Both the position numbers and the translations under genes were made by a program. The notes beneath the pieces are model-generated. The model was given only the letters and a program-made list of their open reading frames with translations. It was not told the origin of the DNA and made no database searches. This document shows, one piece after another, positions 11,513 to 21,652 of a stretch of DNA of 64,000 bases. The stretch comes from Patella vulgata (lineage: Eukaryota > Mollusca > Gastropoda > Patellidae). The stretch covers positions 33,591,501 to 33,655,500 of the forward strand of contig NC_065886.2 in the NCBI RefSeq assembly GCF_932274485.2, read 5' to 3'. How positions within the stretch are numbered: position 1 is the stretch's first letter; every line of letters starts with the position of its first letter.

Positions 11513-13026
11513 CTATTCAAAAAAAGTAGGGGATATTTGATTTTGGGGGCATAATACTAAAATATGCAAATGGCTACGAAAAAAGTCACTATAGAACCTA
11601 ACAGAAGAAACATTTCCAGTTACATGTGACGCCCAAACGCACCAATAGCTACCGCATGGAATGCAGGTGATGCTTGGGATCATCATGGGGGTCCAACCCA
11701 AGATTTGCACGACTCTGACTTTGAATGTTACAGTCATTGTGGCATTGAATTCCAGGGTGGAAACATCAGTTTAATTGTTTTAGTGACCAGAAAACAAATT
11801 TTGATATGCGTCGGCTTACCCAAAATGAAAGGTTACGTGCCCTTGGCATGCTACACAGGCGGTTGTGGCGCGGACGATGAATGTTTCCCAGTCTGTCATA
11901 AGCAGGCTTTGGTCCAGATACCGTGATACACAATCTGTACAGGACAGACCACGCTCAGGTCGACCAAGGGCGACAACTCAAGCCCAGGATCGATTTATCC
12001 GTACCTTGGCCTTGAGAAATCGTGTCATCACAGCAAATCAGATCAGCGCTCGTCTTCAAACAGACACTGGTGTGAGAGTGAGTGGCCAGACGATTCGGAA
12101 TCGACTGCATAGGGGTCACCTTCGCGCCCGACGTCCTCGCGTGATCCCTTGTTTGAGAGATCATCACATTCAGGCAAGACGTCGTTGGTGTAGGGATCGT
12201 CAACACTGGGATAATCGACGCTGGAGCAATGTGATGTTTTCAGATGAGTCAAGGTTCACTGTTGATTTTTTGGACAGACGTAGGAGGGTGTGGCGTCGTC
12301 GAAACGAGCGCTTCCAAGACGTTAACGTCATCAGACATGATCGATTTGGGGGTGGTTCTGTTATGGTGTGGGGAGGCATCACTGTTGCTGGAAGAACGGC
12401 TTTACATGTTGTTGCAGGGCGTGTTACAGGCCAGTACTACCGGGACAACATCTTGGCAGTCCATGTTGTGCCGTTCGCACGACGTCATGGCCGTCGTTTC
12501 ATCTTCCAGGATGACAACGCAAGATGTCACAGGGCCAGGATCGTTACAGGTTACCTCCAACAACAGAACATCACCACATTACCTTGGCCAGCACTGAGTC
12601 CCGACCTCTCCCCCATCGAGCATGTCTGGGACATGCTTGGACAGAGGTTACGCCAACGTCAACAACGTCCTGCCAATGTCCAAGAACTTGCTGCTGCGTT
12701 GCAACAGGAATGGGACAATCTGGACCAAAATGACCTTAGACGTCTCATTAGGAGTATGCCACGTCGGATCAATGCTTGTTTGGCAAACAGAGGAGGATTT
12801 ACCCGTTACTGACTTGGTTGTGATGCTGTGGTAACTTTGCTGTTTGACCCCGGGTATCATTTTACCCTTATAATGGTCAGTCTGTGCCTTACTTAGTCTA
12901 ACGATCATTTGGAATAAATCGATGAATGTGAACTTCATTTCATTTTGTCATTTGTTTCTTCGTCAGTTTCATTAGGTGACTTTAATAACACTTAAAAATC
13001 AAATATCCCCTACTTTTTTTGAATAG
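11513..13026 (+). mobile_element. Tc1-like DNA transposon, nearly full length
   Basis: The left end CTATTCAAAAAAAGTAGGGG at 11513 is mirrored at the right end, finishing at 13026. The match continues inward through GATATTTGATTTT, giving TIRs of about 31 bp. TA dinucleotides at 11511-11512 and 13027-13028 are the target duplication expected for Tc1/mariner. The element is about 1.51 kb and contains one DD34E transposase gene in forward orientation. Confidence 0.93.
11865..12812 (+). CDS. Tc1-family transposase, N-terminus shifted out of frame
   Basis: This is a cut-and-paste transposase that binds its own TIRs and inserts at TA. The open frame has 315 codons from a GTG. A helix-turn-helix region near residues 6-30 (NVSQSVISRLWSRYRDT) is followed by the GRPR hook (SGRPRATTQ) and a second DNA-binding segment (TGVRVSGQTIRNRL). 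The DDE core has SDESRF, then QDDNARCH, then SPIEHVWD, with the DD34E spacing of the Tc1 group. Family members usually begin about 20-25 residues earlier. Here ATG CGT CGG at 11806 opens a different frame giving MRRLTQNERLRALGML, and the two frames meet at about 11845-11865, where a small deletion seems to have removed a few codons and shifted the frame. The catalytic part is uninterrupted, so the copy is young but probably not self-sufficient. Confidence 0.92.
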   Translation: MARTMNVSQSVISRLWSRYRDTQSVQDRPRSGRPRATTQAQDRFIRTLALRNRVITANQISARLQTDTGVRVSGQTIRNRLHRGHLRARRPRVIPCLRDHHIQARRRWCRDRQHWDNRRWSNVMFSDESRFTVDFLDRRRRVWRRRNERFQDVNVIRHDRFGGGSVMVWGGITVAGRTALHVVAGRVTGQYYRDNILAVHVVPFARRHGRRFIFQDDNARCHRARIVTGYLQQQNITTLPWPALSPDLSPIEHVWDMLGQRLRQRQQRPANVQELAAALQQEWDNLDQNDLRRLIRSMPRRINACLANRGGFTRY

Positions 13027-13029
13027 TAT

Positions 13030-13196
13030 AGTACTATGAAATGATAACCCAATATCAAATAGCTGCATACCAGTATAATTACTGCAACGAATAGCCCCAT
13101 ATTAAATAGCTTCAGACCAGTATAATGTCCGCAACCAATAGCCCATATCAAATAGCTGCATATCAGTATAATCACTGCAACGAATAGTGGCATATA
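13030..13196. repeat. tandem repeat of about 47 bp, three and a half units
   Basis: Units share ATCAAATAGCTGCATA, CCAGTATAAT and CTGCAACGAATAG. The last unit is split by the Tc1-like element at 13199, and its remainder (CCAGTAAATTTACTGCAACG) resumes at about 13914. Confidence 0.7.
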
Positions 13197-13198
13197 TA

Positions 13199-13906
13199 CT
13201 CTTAAAACAAGTAGGGGATATTCAGAAACAATATCAAAACTGTGGAAATGCACTGCTGTTTTTATTAGAGGTAACCAGTGTATGTTAATAACAGGCCAAT
13301 TGCTTACACATGACCATAAACAGTTCATATGGGCGGCTTATCTGACGGCCCCATTTCATTCGCAAAGAGATACACTGTCAAAAGTTCAAATGGGCGTTTT
13401 TGATTTTTGTCTTAATAATGAGTAATTGCTCCACCAATCCTCAGACATTCAGCAATTCGTCGTGGCATGCTGCTAATCAACCGTCCAATCACGATTTGGG
13501 TCAATCTGACCCACTCCTCTTGCAGTGCCACGGTCAATTCTTGCAGTATTGTCGGTTGAAGTTGACGAACACATCTCCCGATCAAATTAAACGTAACACA
13601 CTAAAGCAAAGATACGCTAAACAGTAAATTTTATGCAAGAACCGATAGGAAAGCAAACATGGACAGATAAACCAGCACGCGGCAGTTTTCATCAACCCTT
13701 CCTTGAAGTGTCAAATTTGACAATGAACCCTTCCCACGTGTATGGCGCTATTGCGTGTCGCATGTGCAGCTCAGTGGTTCTGTTGGGGCGATAAGTTCTT
13801 CATCTGTGAACATACTCACAAAGCATGTCAAGTGTCCATGACTATTTATCATATCACAACCTGCATAGGTATTTGCATTTCAACATCCCCTACTTTTTTT
13901 TAAGAG
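13199..13906 (-). mobile_element. internally deleted Tc1-like element, inverted
   Basis: Ends CTCTTAAAACAAGTAGGGG and the complement of CCCCTACTTTTTTTTAAGAG, with TA at 13197-13198 and 13907-13908. The termini are related to but distinct from the element at 11513. The interior keeps only the 3' end of a transposase gene on the minus strand. Confidence 0.85.
13412..13582 (-). pseudogene. C-terminal remnant of a Tc1 transposase
   Basis: Minus-strand translation gives LQELTVALQEEW, then RLISSMPRRIAECL and a stop at 13412. It aligns with the C-terminus of the complete neighbour (VQELAAALQQEW, RLIRSMPRRINACL). The catalytic core is missing, so this is a deletion derivative that could only move with enzyme supplied by another copy. 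Confidence 0.85.
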
Positions 13907-13908
13907 TA

Positions 13909-15357
13909 TATATACCAGTAAATTTACTGCAACGTATATGCGATAACTTGCAATGAATGAATTTGAAATAAGGAAAGGTAATTTTTCTGTGTAAAATATT
14001 TTAATCATTAAATATCATTTTATGGGTGCGAAATCAAATAATTCTTAAAATGTGTAACGTAATATTATATAAGATGGCTATCGGTCGGATTTTAAAATAC
14101 CTTTTTTTACTATAAAAAGTTATTGTCCTCACTGTAGTTTTTTCATTCTTCACATTAAGACGAAGATATATATTATATATTAAACGTTACATTGCGTAAT
14201 AGAAAAGTAGGCTATTAAAATAAGTTCACGCGGTAATAAAATGTTTTTGCAAGTAAAAAATAGTTTGTATTAGTACATACAAATCAAAATGGTAAATAAA
14301 ATAACTGCCAAATATTCTGCGCAAATATGCGCCACATGACGAGATAACGAGACACTTTTTACAGCGGGGTTGATTTTAATTCCTTTACAAACCAATATTT
14401 TATTTAAAAATACACATATTTTAAAATGTTTCATATAAAAATGCAAAAATACAAAAACATTTTCGACACGGTTCGTCGTCTGTAGGTGCTATGTTCTATA
14501 CAAAGAATTCGCCTGGTGGACCAACAATTTGTCATATTTTTTTTCCAGAGTTAAAACGGTATATCTACCCAGTACCCAATCTGTTTCACAGAGAATTACG
14601 AGTAGTAATATCTCTGTCAAAGATGACTGCCTTAATACGTGCCGTCACAGCACGCGGGGTCAATCATTGGCTGAATGGCGCGTGCATTGTTTACATAAGA
14701 CGTTACTGCTTCGGGCGGTATGCTGCCTTTTAGTCATTTTAATACCCATTTACACTAAATAGGAAATAATTTTTACCTACAAATACGTCAAACGGCTTTA
14801 TTTATTTTTTCAATACATCAAAAAAAAATGTTTTAGAATTTTAATTTGTCGCAGGAAAAAAGTTAATATTTCTGGCTCATTAAGTCGCATCGATGTCATC
14901 CTTATCAGTGATTGTGGCGGCCTAGCGAAAATTCACTGCTGATCAGTGTGCCCAGTACCGGGTCGACAATTTCACCTGTTGCCCGCCCCAACAAATTTTA
15001 ATGTCAGTCTGTAAAATACGGTGAATGTAGGCTTTGTCTGGAGGGTTCAGAGTTAACCCGATGTGCCCACATCACGTTTCCTCCCTTCAATCGGACTATC
15101 GGGACTTGCCAACAGAATTTTAGTTACTTAAAACGTTCAGGCTGCTCTCCTTGAGGATATAAGCATTTCATACAAAGCCGTCCCTAGTAGTTTTTATTCA
15201 TACTGAGTAGGGTTGCATCCGTAATGCTGAATGTTACGAGCCCTCACCGGGTTAATCCGGTCATGTATCGATCTTTGCTCGATCTAGGAGATCTTTATAT
15301 GATCTGTTGGATATTTGATTCATACAGTCCATTGAACATTGCTGCATTTTTTCACAC
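13909..15357. other. non-genic AT-rich sequence
   Basis: Contains the remainder of the 47-bp tandem unit at its left edge and a patch of higher GC at about 14640-14720. Frames at 14491 and 14529 overlap each other and show no recognisable domain. No gene is supported. Confidence 0.4.
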
Positions 15358-15539
15358 TCACAACACATACCGCTTGTTGAACATAATAATTATCAATCTA
15401 TGTGCGATCGGTTGGTTTTGGCGTAAAAAGTCCACCTTCCAATATGACATCGCCGCCTCTCCATCCCCTTCTGATGCAGTGTCTCTACGACATAGCATAT
15501 GTTTCATCCACTCCTGACTAAAAGATCTCCTTGCAATGA

Positions 15540-15990
15540 TGTAAATGTAGAGGGGCACATTACATTTTCCCTTCTTTTTTTCTGTTGGTGACAGTCGTGC
15601 AATCCTCACTACAAAACCAATTTTCCGATGGAACCTCTTTGATGAGATCTTAAGGCAGTTGTAGTGGTACCACTCTGCTCCCAAACACCTATCCTATGCA
15701 GCGCTGCCTATCATTTGTTCAAATTCACCAAGATCGTCATTGCACAGGCAGTAGCGGTAAGTGTACACTAGTTCCCTACCATCGGCTGTAGTCGATTTCT
15801 GGGGCAACTCCAGCAAAGGCAACGCTCCGCGCCCACACTCTTATCCTCTGCAGCACAGCTTATCACTGGTTCAAATTCACCAGACAGTGAGGATACGTTC
15901 ACTGTATCCGACTGGTCTTTTGTCTTGGTCCGACTTGTCTTTTTTGGTCTATAAATTGACCCGACTTGTCTAGAGACCACTGGAACAGCA
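15540..15990 (-). pseudogene. decayed PHD-finger coding sequence, duplicated
   Basis: The minus strand between about 15757 and 15580 encodes CLCNDDLGEFEQMIG, a stop, CLGAEWYHYNCLKISSK and, after a frame change, SENWFCSEDC. The Cys-x-Cys, EWYH-x-x-C and WFC-x-x-x-C pattern is that of an ING-type PHD finger, a histone-tail reader. Just upstream, at about 15910-15800, a more decayed copy reads SGEFEPVISCAAEDKSVGAE. The fold is broken in both. PHD fingers occur in host chromatin genes and in some transposon proteins; the origin here cannot be told from this stretch. Confidence 0.65.
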
Positions 15991-16520
15991 CCATTTGGGT
16001 TCATTTTGGCCAATTGTCAAATATACGTCATTTTGATTGCGATTGAAGGCATTTGGTGTTTTGGCAAAATGAACCCACCGATAACAGAAACATTGCGCAA
16101 TGTAATTCTTTACTTAAGGGAATTTTTAAAAAAGAAATTGACAAAAACCGTGCAATAATTATTTCTGTTCTTGAATTCAACTCAAGAATTGGGTCGAAAA
16201 TAACGTTTAGGTTTCTGAAAGCACATCCAATGTTAGGCTTTAAACTCACCCCATTGGCTTTATCTTATGTTTCCTCTTCAGACTTTAATGCTACGACACT
16301 TGGAAACTTCTTGTAATTTTGTTAGTTGATATAAATATGGGATATTACTAACCCTACTAATCAAATTAATAATAAAGTTGTCAGAAAAGGCACTTTCAGC
16401 TGAGAAATTTACATCAGTTCAATAAAGTCTTCTGAAATTGAGTTACTAAACACATAAATTTAACATATGTTTTTTAATAATAGAAATGTCTTTAAACGAG
16501 TTAAATCTCTATTGTTTGAA

Positions 16521-16798
16521 GGGGGTTCAGTGGGTAAGACGCTGGCTCGCTAGCCTGGAGGTCGGGTGTTCGATCCCTGCATTGGCCGAGAAAGTTCATT
16601 CAGATTTTCCGGCGTGGTTTCCCCTTGTCAGTGATGCAGGATGGAGGGCCTGACAAGGACAGCTGTCTAGTCGTTCGGGTGGGACGAAAAACCGAGGTCC
16701 CGTGTACACATTGGCGTGCATGTAAAAGATCCCTTGGCAGTTGGAATTCAATATAAGAACAGAACAGTAGGAAGTTAAACCCCATTTCATTTCATTTC
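16521..16798 (+). mobile_element. SINE family B copy, internal deletion
   Basis: A-box head (TCAGTGGGTAAGACGCTGGC), B box (GGTGTTCGATCCCTGC), body (GACAAGGACAGCTGTCTAGT, GATCCCTTGGCAGTTGGAAT) and tail (GTTAAACCCCATTTCATTTC) are all present. The segment between AATATAAGA and ACAGAACAG, present in other copies, is missing. Confidence 0.9.
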
Positions 16799-16799
16799 T

Positions 16800-17870
16800 A
16801 TTGTTTGGAAGCTAAAATGGGCGAACGTGGGACGCAACGCACATATTAAAGATAAATTCTCGCTAGAGTGTTTATTGGGAGGTTATTTCCAATAAAAGTA
16901 TGGCAAATTTGGTATAAAGGGGAAGTAGAACCACCAGTCTTACTAGAAAAATAACGGATTCCCTGAAAAACTCCCATGAGGCAATCACTCGTTAAAAATG
17001 TCTGGGTATCACTAACTGGCAACCTGACGGCTTATTGTCTATCAGCTTGTTATTTCTTGATTGAATGGTTAGGTGGTTTTGGGAACTTTGAGGGGTTTAA
17101 ACGGCAGAATAAGCGGTTGGCCGAAGATAATCCAAGAATTTACTTAGTAATGGGCTCTCCCTCCTTTACATGACAAACGTGGCTTCTAAAAATAGATGTT
17201 AAATATCATGGGGGTATTTCCTCGCGAATGCAATGTTTTGAGACGGTGATTTGAAGCAAATTTTGATAGATTAATTAGAATGAATATGTTTTTAGTCGAA
17301 ATATATCATGAAATCAGCCAGTTTGTATCTTTAATGTATTATAAATGTATAAAAACCAGGGGTGCCATTTCAATTTTTTCGTGTCGGACTTTCTTACCGA
17401 AAATAAAGGGGCATAACACATTGTTATTAAAAGCAGAAGGGATGAAACCACAATTAAAAATCACGTTCAACAAAATATTTAAATTCGTAATCTACGGTAC
17501 TTTCAGGTCAGTTCCATATGATAATTTATTCCCAATAAAAAATAACAACAATAACACGAGAACATTGGGCTTTTTAGAACATTGGGCTTGAAATCCTCAA
17601 GAGCCTATCCTTCTCGATGCGCAGTGAGTGCCAGTATAAAGCGGCCATTTTGGACTCCGGAAACACCCGAACCTTCCCAACCGGCCTACAATAAAATTGT
17701 TCGACATAAGTGTTAATATGAATGACTTCATGATGATAGCCATTTGCTCAGATGCTACGTCGTAGAAGTACTGGGCTTAGTATACCAATACTAGTAAACA
17801 AATATTTCAGAAAGGCTGTCAAGAACATAAGGTGCTCATACTTAGCTGGCCATTATATCTATCTCGGTCT
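16800..17870. other. non-genic sequence
   Basis: Open frames at 16976 and 17280 have no recognisable domain and no splice context that I trust. Confidence 0.35.
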
Positions 17871-17879
17871 GGTCTTCTA

Positions 17880-18265
17880 ACATTTTCCGGAGGGCAGTCG
17901 GACAGGGTCTTTACTATGTTGTCAATAGCCTAGGTCATGGACAGCAATCTTACTCCGTGTATTTCAGAGCTTGACCATAAGTTGGCCCAGGATATCTTGC
18001 CATACTCGCAATTGGGACAACTGCTTTATTTGGAGAACAGCTAAAGAAGGTGGTAAGGGTATTCAACATACTCTCCTATCTAGAAATTTTGTGGATTTCT
18101 TGGCAACATCCACGATGCATAGGGCCAGATGATGAGCCACACAGTGGACTTTCACAAAATGGGGACAGTGGTTCTTTAGTAGTGTCGCCACCTCGCCTCG
18201 ACCACTTCCCTAACATACGGCAGCCCCATTTGACATACATTATTAAATGTTTCTCAATAGAGAGA
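17880..18265 (-). pseudogene. fragment of a hAT-type transposase (ZNF862-like)
   Basis: Minus-strand translation reads GEVATLLKNHCPHFVKVHC and then VAHHLALCIVDVAKKSTKF, followed by a stop. This matches the pattern SDG..VM.G...GVAT.LK...P....HC.AH.LAL found in hAT-derived transposases and in ZNF862/KIAA1586-like proteins. Further minus-strand sequence (IKQLSQLRVWQDILGQL) may continue the same relic. It is broken and has no visible termini. Confidence 0.6.
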
Positions 18266-18846
18266 TCATGAAGGCAAACACTGTACTAGATATCAGCTCT
18301 GGACACACACCCTCTTCCCAAGTGCAGTAATTATTTTGATTCTCAGCTCTGGAAGCCCCCACCCACCCACATGGCATTAAATATTTTGATTCTCAAGTTC
18401 AACTCTTAGAAATCCTTTTCATTTTGGCCAAATACACCAGGGTTTAAATCAGTTGCATCTCCTACGGTTGCATCTACTACCGTCTTCAGTGACTGTGCAG
18501 GACATGTCAAAACTGACTGGTCAACTAGACTCCTCTGATCTAAAGAACTCTTCAACAACACAGCAAATTCTATCAAATTAATAGCATCGCTTTATTGGGA
18601 GATTTATTGTCCATAATTACCATAACAAATTATAAATATCAAATGAACAGTATGGATATTGTAAGTTTATTGTCCATAATTACCTAAACAATACATAAAC
18701 AAAATCTTCATGATTGTTGACCACTGATGTATTTTTTTGATTAAAACTAATAAGTATAATGTTACAAAATGTACAGGTATTGTAAGTTATGTATAAAAAT
18801 CATTTAAGTATGTTTCAGAAATAAACAATAATAAAAAAAAATCTTT

Positions 18847-19015
18847 AGTTTGTTGACCTGGGCCTACGGCTTTCATCTTGTTAACCGAGGCCTAGACCTT
18901 TTATCTTGTTAACTGGGGCCTAGACCTTTATCATGTTAACCATGGCCTAGACCTTTATCTTGTTAACCAGGGCCTAGACCTTTTATCTTGTTAACCTGGG
19001 TTTAACGTACATATT
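18847..19015. repeat. minisatellite, about 32-bp unit, five units
   Basis: Each unit is a form of CTTGTTAACC then GGGCCTAGACCTTT. Confidence 0.8.
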
Positions 19016-19639
19016 AAGTATATTCTCAGTAAATTTATAAAAAAAAATAATAATAATACATAAATCATTGTAAAACTTAAATAATAATAATAATAAAAAA
19101 AAAAAATCTGGTTACTTTGGCTATGTTGTTATTATAGTAATATTGCTTAGAGTAATCTGTGTCTAAAGCGGGCCGCAGATCATATGTATGACTTAACACA
19201 ACTAGCATCTAGGTGCACGACTTGCCAAAACTGACTGATCTACCTGAGCATTTATGGTTACTGACAGCAACCACGAGTATGACTGAAAAATCTCTGGGTA
19301 ACGTCAGTAAAACATGTTTTACACTCTCAATGTGATGCAATGCAAATGGTCGCCAACACAGATATGGCCCGCTTTAGTTATTTGTGTAAAAGGGAAGTAA
19401 CTGATATTTTATTGTGTTGTTAAAAAAAACTTTGTAATTCTTCAAAATCAGCCACTGGAGACATGGTTCAGCTTTAAACTTTATAAAATAAAATTACATT
19501 TTATTCTATCATATAATAATGGCCATTTGTCAGCAGAAATCTTCCGAAGACTATATTTTTATTATTGTACATTGGACTATATTTATTAATTCTAGACTTA
19601 TATCAACAATATTGTTTATCTGACATTTTGATAAAAATA

Positions 19640-19915
19640 ATAAAACTCTTTGTACATGTATTAACTATAGTCTTTGTACATGTATTAACTGTTATAACTT
19701 GTAGTCTTTATACATGTATTATGTATTAACTCATAGTCTTTGTACATGTATTATAACTATAACTCATAGTCTTTGTATTAACCGTTATAACTTGTAGTCT
19801 TTATACATGCATTAACTATTATAACTCATAGTCTTTGGACATGTATTATCTATTATAAATATAGTCTTAGTTCATGTATTAACTATTATAACTTATAGTC
19901 TTTATACATGTATTA
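19640..19915. repeat. minisatellite of about 35-50 bp units
   Basis: Repeated TAGTCTTTGTACATGTATTA and ACTATTATAACTCATAG blocks, about seven units. Confidence 0.75.
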
Positions 19916-19967
19916 AAAATGCATTATGTAAGAGCTCTTTATCTATATATTACATAATGCATCTTTA
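19916..19967. mobile_element. MITE family X reduced to its two ends
   Basis: AATGCATTATGTAAGAGCTC is followed almost directly by TTACATAATGCATCTTTA. Nearly all of the interior of the family is gone, leaving about 52 bp. Confidence 0.7.
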
Positions 19968-20369
19968 ACAAGGTTATACATGTATAAACTATCAGGGGCA
20001 GACTGGGTAGCCTTGGGGACCCAGACCAACTTGTTTCCTTAAGCACCCATTGGGGCTAGGACAACTTGAAATGCTGAGAAAATGAAACTAGCTCAATTAA
20101 CCTTTTCCCTTCGGGACCCTTGGACCATGTCCGACGGCCAGCGCCTAGTCCACCCTTGTTAACTATTATAACTCTAAGTAAAACTAAAAACATCAACAAA
20201 TAATAAACAACAATAACAATTGAATAAAATATATATACCATAATATATGAGGTTAATATATACACAGCTTTATAAATAAATATCCATTTTCTAAGAATTT
20301 AAGCTGCGAAAATCTGACCAATTTATGTTATAAATACAGAATCACACAAAGCTAATGAGTACGTTTTTT

Positions 20370-20630
20370 ATGATGTGTAATATAGGTTTTAGAAAACTTA
20401 TTGAAATAAAATTGGGTACATTTTTCAGATATGTACTATAAGCCTATTGAATTTAATTTTGAAATAAAATAAGGTATGTTTTTTTTATTGATGTGTACCA
20501 TAGGTAATAGGAAACTTATTGTTTATAATTTTGAAATGAAAAATAATGAGGTACATTTTTCTGATGTGTAGCCTACTATAGGCTTATTGAATTTAATTTT
20601 GAAATGAAATCGGGTATAACCATCTAATTT
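20370..20630. repeat. tandem repeat of about 80-bp units
   Basis: Three to four imperfect units with AAACTTATTG or GCCTATTGAATTTAATTTTG, GAAATAAAAT and GATGTGTA. Confidence 0.6.
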
Positions 20631-20639
20631 AGATGTCTG

Positions 20640-21344
20640 ATGTCTTTTTAGAGAATATGAAAATATTTTAAGGATACTGCCTTTTCATTAGTTGAGAGTT
20701 GCTATTTTTGTAGAAATTTCATCTCTCTCCCAATGAAAGGCTGCTGGATAATTATTGTTAACTCGACACAGACACAATTACAGTTTTTAGACCATCGTCT
20801 CTTTCAAAGGTAAATGACAAATAATTTCATGCTGAATTAATTTGTTATTTAACAATTAGTATTTTGCAATAATTTTTGAAATGTGGCAAATATTTGTTCT
20901 ATAATAGAGTTATTTCCCTTACACCAACTGTAGGTAAATTCTCAGGTGAATTCTCCATACAAAGCCAGTTTTCCCTGTGGGCGTTTTCAGTATTTCCTCA
21001 CTGTTTTCATTGGTTATATGGAAACGATCCCATTACATTTGCATTAGCCCGACATTTTCACCAGCTAAAATACGCACATGGAAAAAGGGTCTAACTGATT
21101 AGATATATTGTCGGTGTACTCAACATCAAATCTAACTCCGTCTTTTTAAATAAGTGGTCAAGCCAGATCAGTTGAACACAAACTTCTAAAACATATTGTT
21201 AAACCTTAGTGTAAATTTACATCTTAGTGAAAACCATATGAAAGTACGATCCAATTTTAATTAAACTGGAAATGTCATGCGTTCTATGTTTCTTTAACAT
21301 CAGTTACCACATTATGTAATATCAAAAGTTAATTCTATTCAACA
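20640..21344. other. 3' flank of the docking-protein gene
   Basis: No gene or repeat was recognised. Confidence 0.35.
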
Positions 21345-21350
21345 TTTATT
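21345..21350 (-). promoter_or_regulatory. candidate polyadenylation signal AATAAA
   Basis: AATAAA on the minus strand about 50 nt beyond the stop codon at 21398 fits the 3' end of the docking-protein mRNA. Confidence 0.6.
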
Positions 21351-21397
21351 AATGATAAAATTGAATCTGGTGACCGTTATATATATACAGCGATTAT

Positions 21398-21652
21398 CTA
21401 ATTATGCTTTTCATGTTGACGCTGGTCATCTCCCCATCTCTTCGTATTACTCAACGCTTCCGTTTTCACGAAATCTATTTCTCGATATTCTGTAGGAGTG
21501 GAATTAGCGTTGATATTTTTCATTGGCAAACTTCTCATATGAACGGACTCTCTATCGTTCGTTTCTTCCAGCGCTAAATCAAGATATTTCAACTCTTTCT
21601 CTTCAGCGGGTGGTGGTGGAATACTCTGGACCCCACGAATTCTCTGCATTGG
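21398..21652 (-). CDS. GAB-family terminal exon with SHP2-binding motifs
   Basis: Acceptor TTTGTCAG precedes CCA ATG CAG at 21652 (phase 0). The 84 residues include KELKYLDLALEE, matching the GAB1 site VEYLDLDLD, and TEYREIDFVKTEALSNTK, matching the second GAB1 site VDYVVVDQQKTLALKSTR. In the family these two phosphotyrosines bind the tandem SH2 domains of SHP2 and switch it on. The spacing between the two tyrosines is about 37 residues here and about 32 in GAB1. The stop is TAG at 21398. Confidence 0.92.
   Translation of the reverse strand, partial: PMQRIRGVQSIPPPPAEEKELKYLDLALEETNDRESVHMRSLPMKNINANSTPTEYREIDFVKTEALSNTKRWGDDQRQHEKHN

Noticed and set aside
11955-12733. Several antisense and shifted frames inside the Tc1 element
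   Set aside because: They are shadows of the transposase gene.
16053-16316. 87-codon plus-strand frame (FKKEIDKNRAIIISVLEFN)
   Set aside because: The codon pattern is plausible, but no domain, splice context or neighbour supports it.
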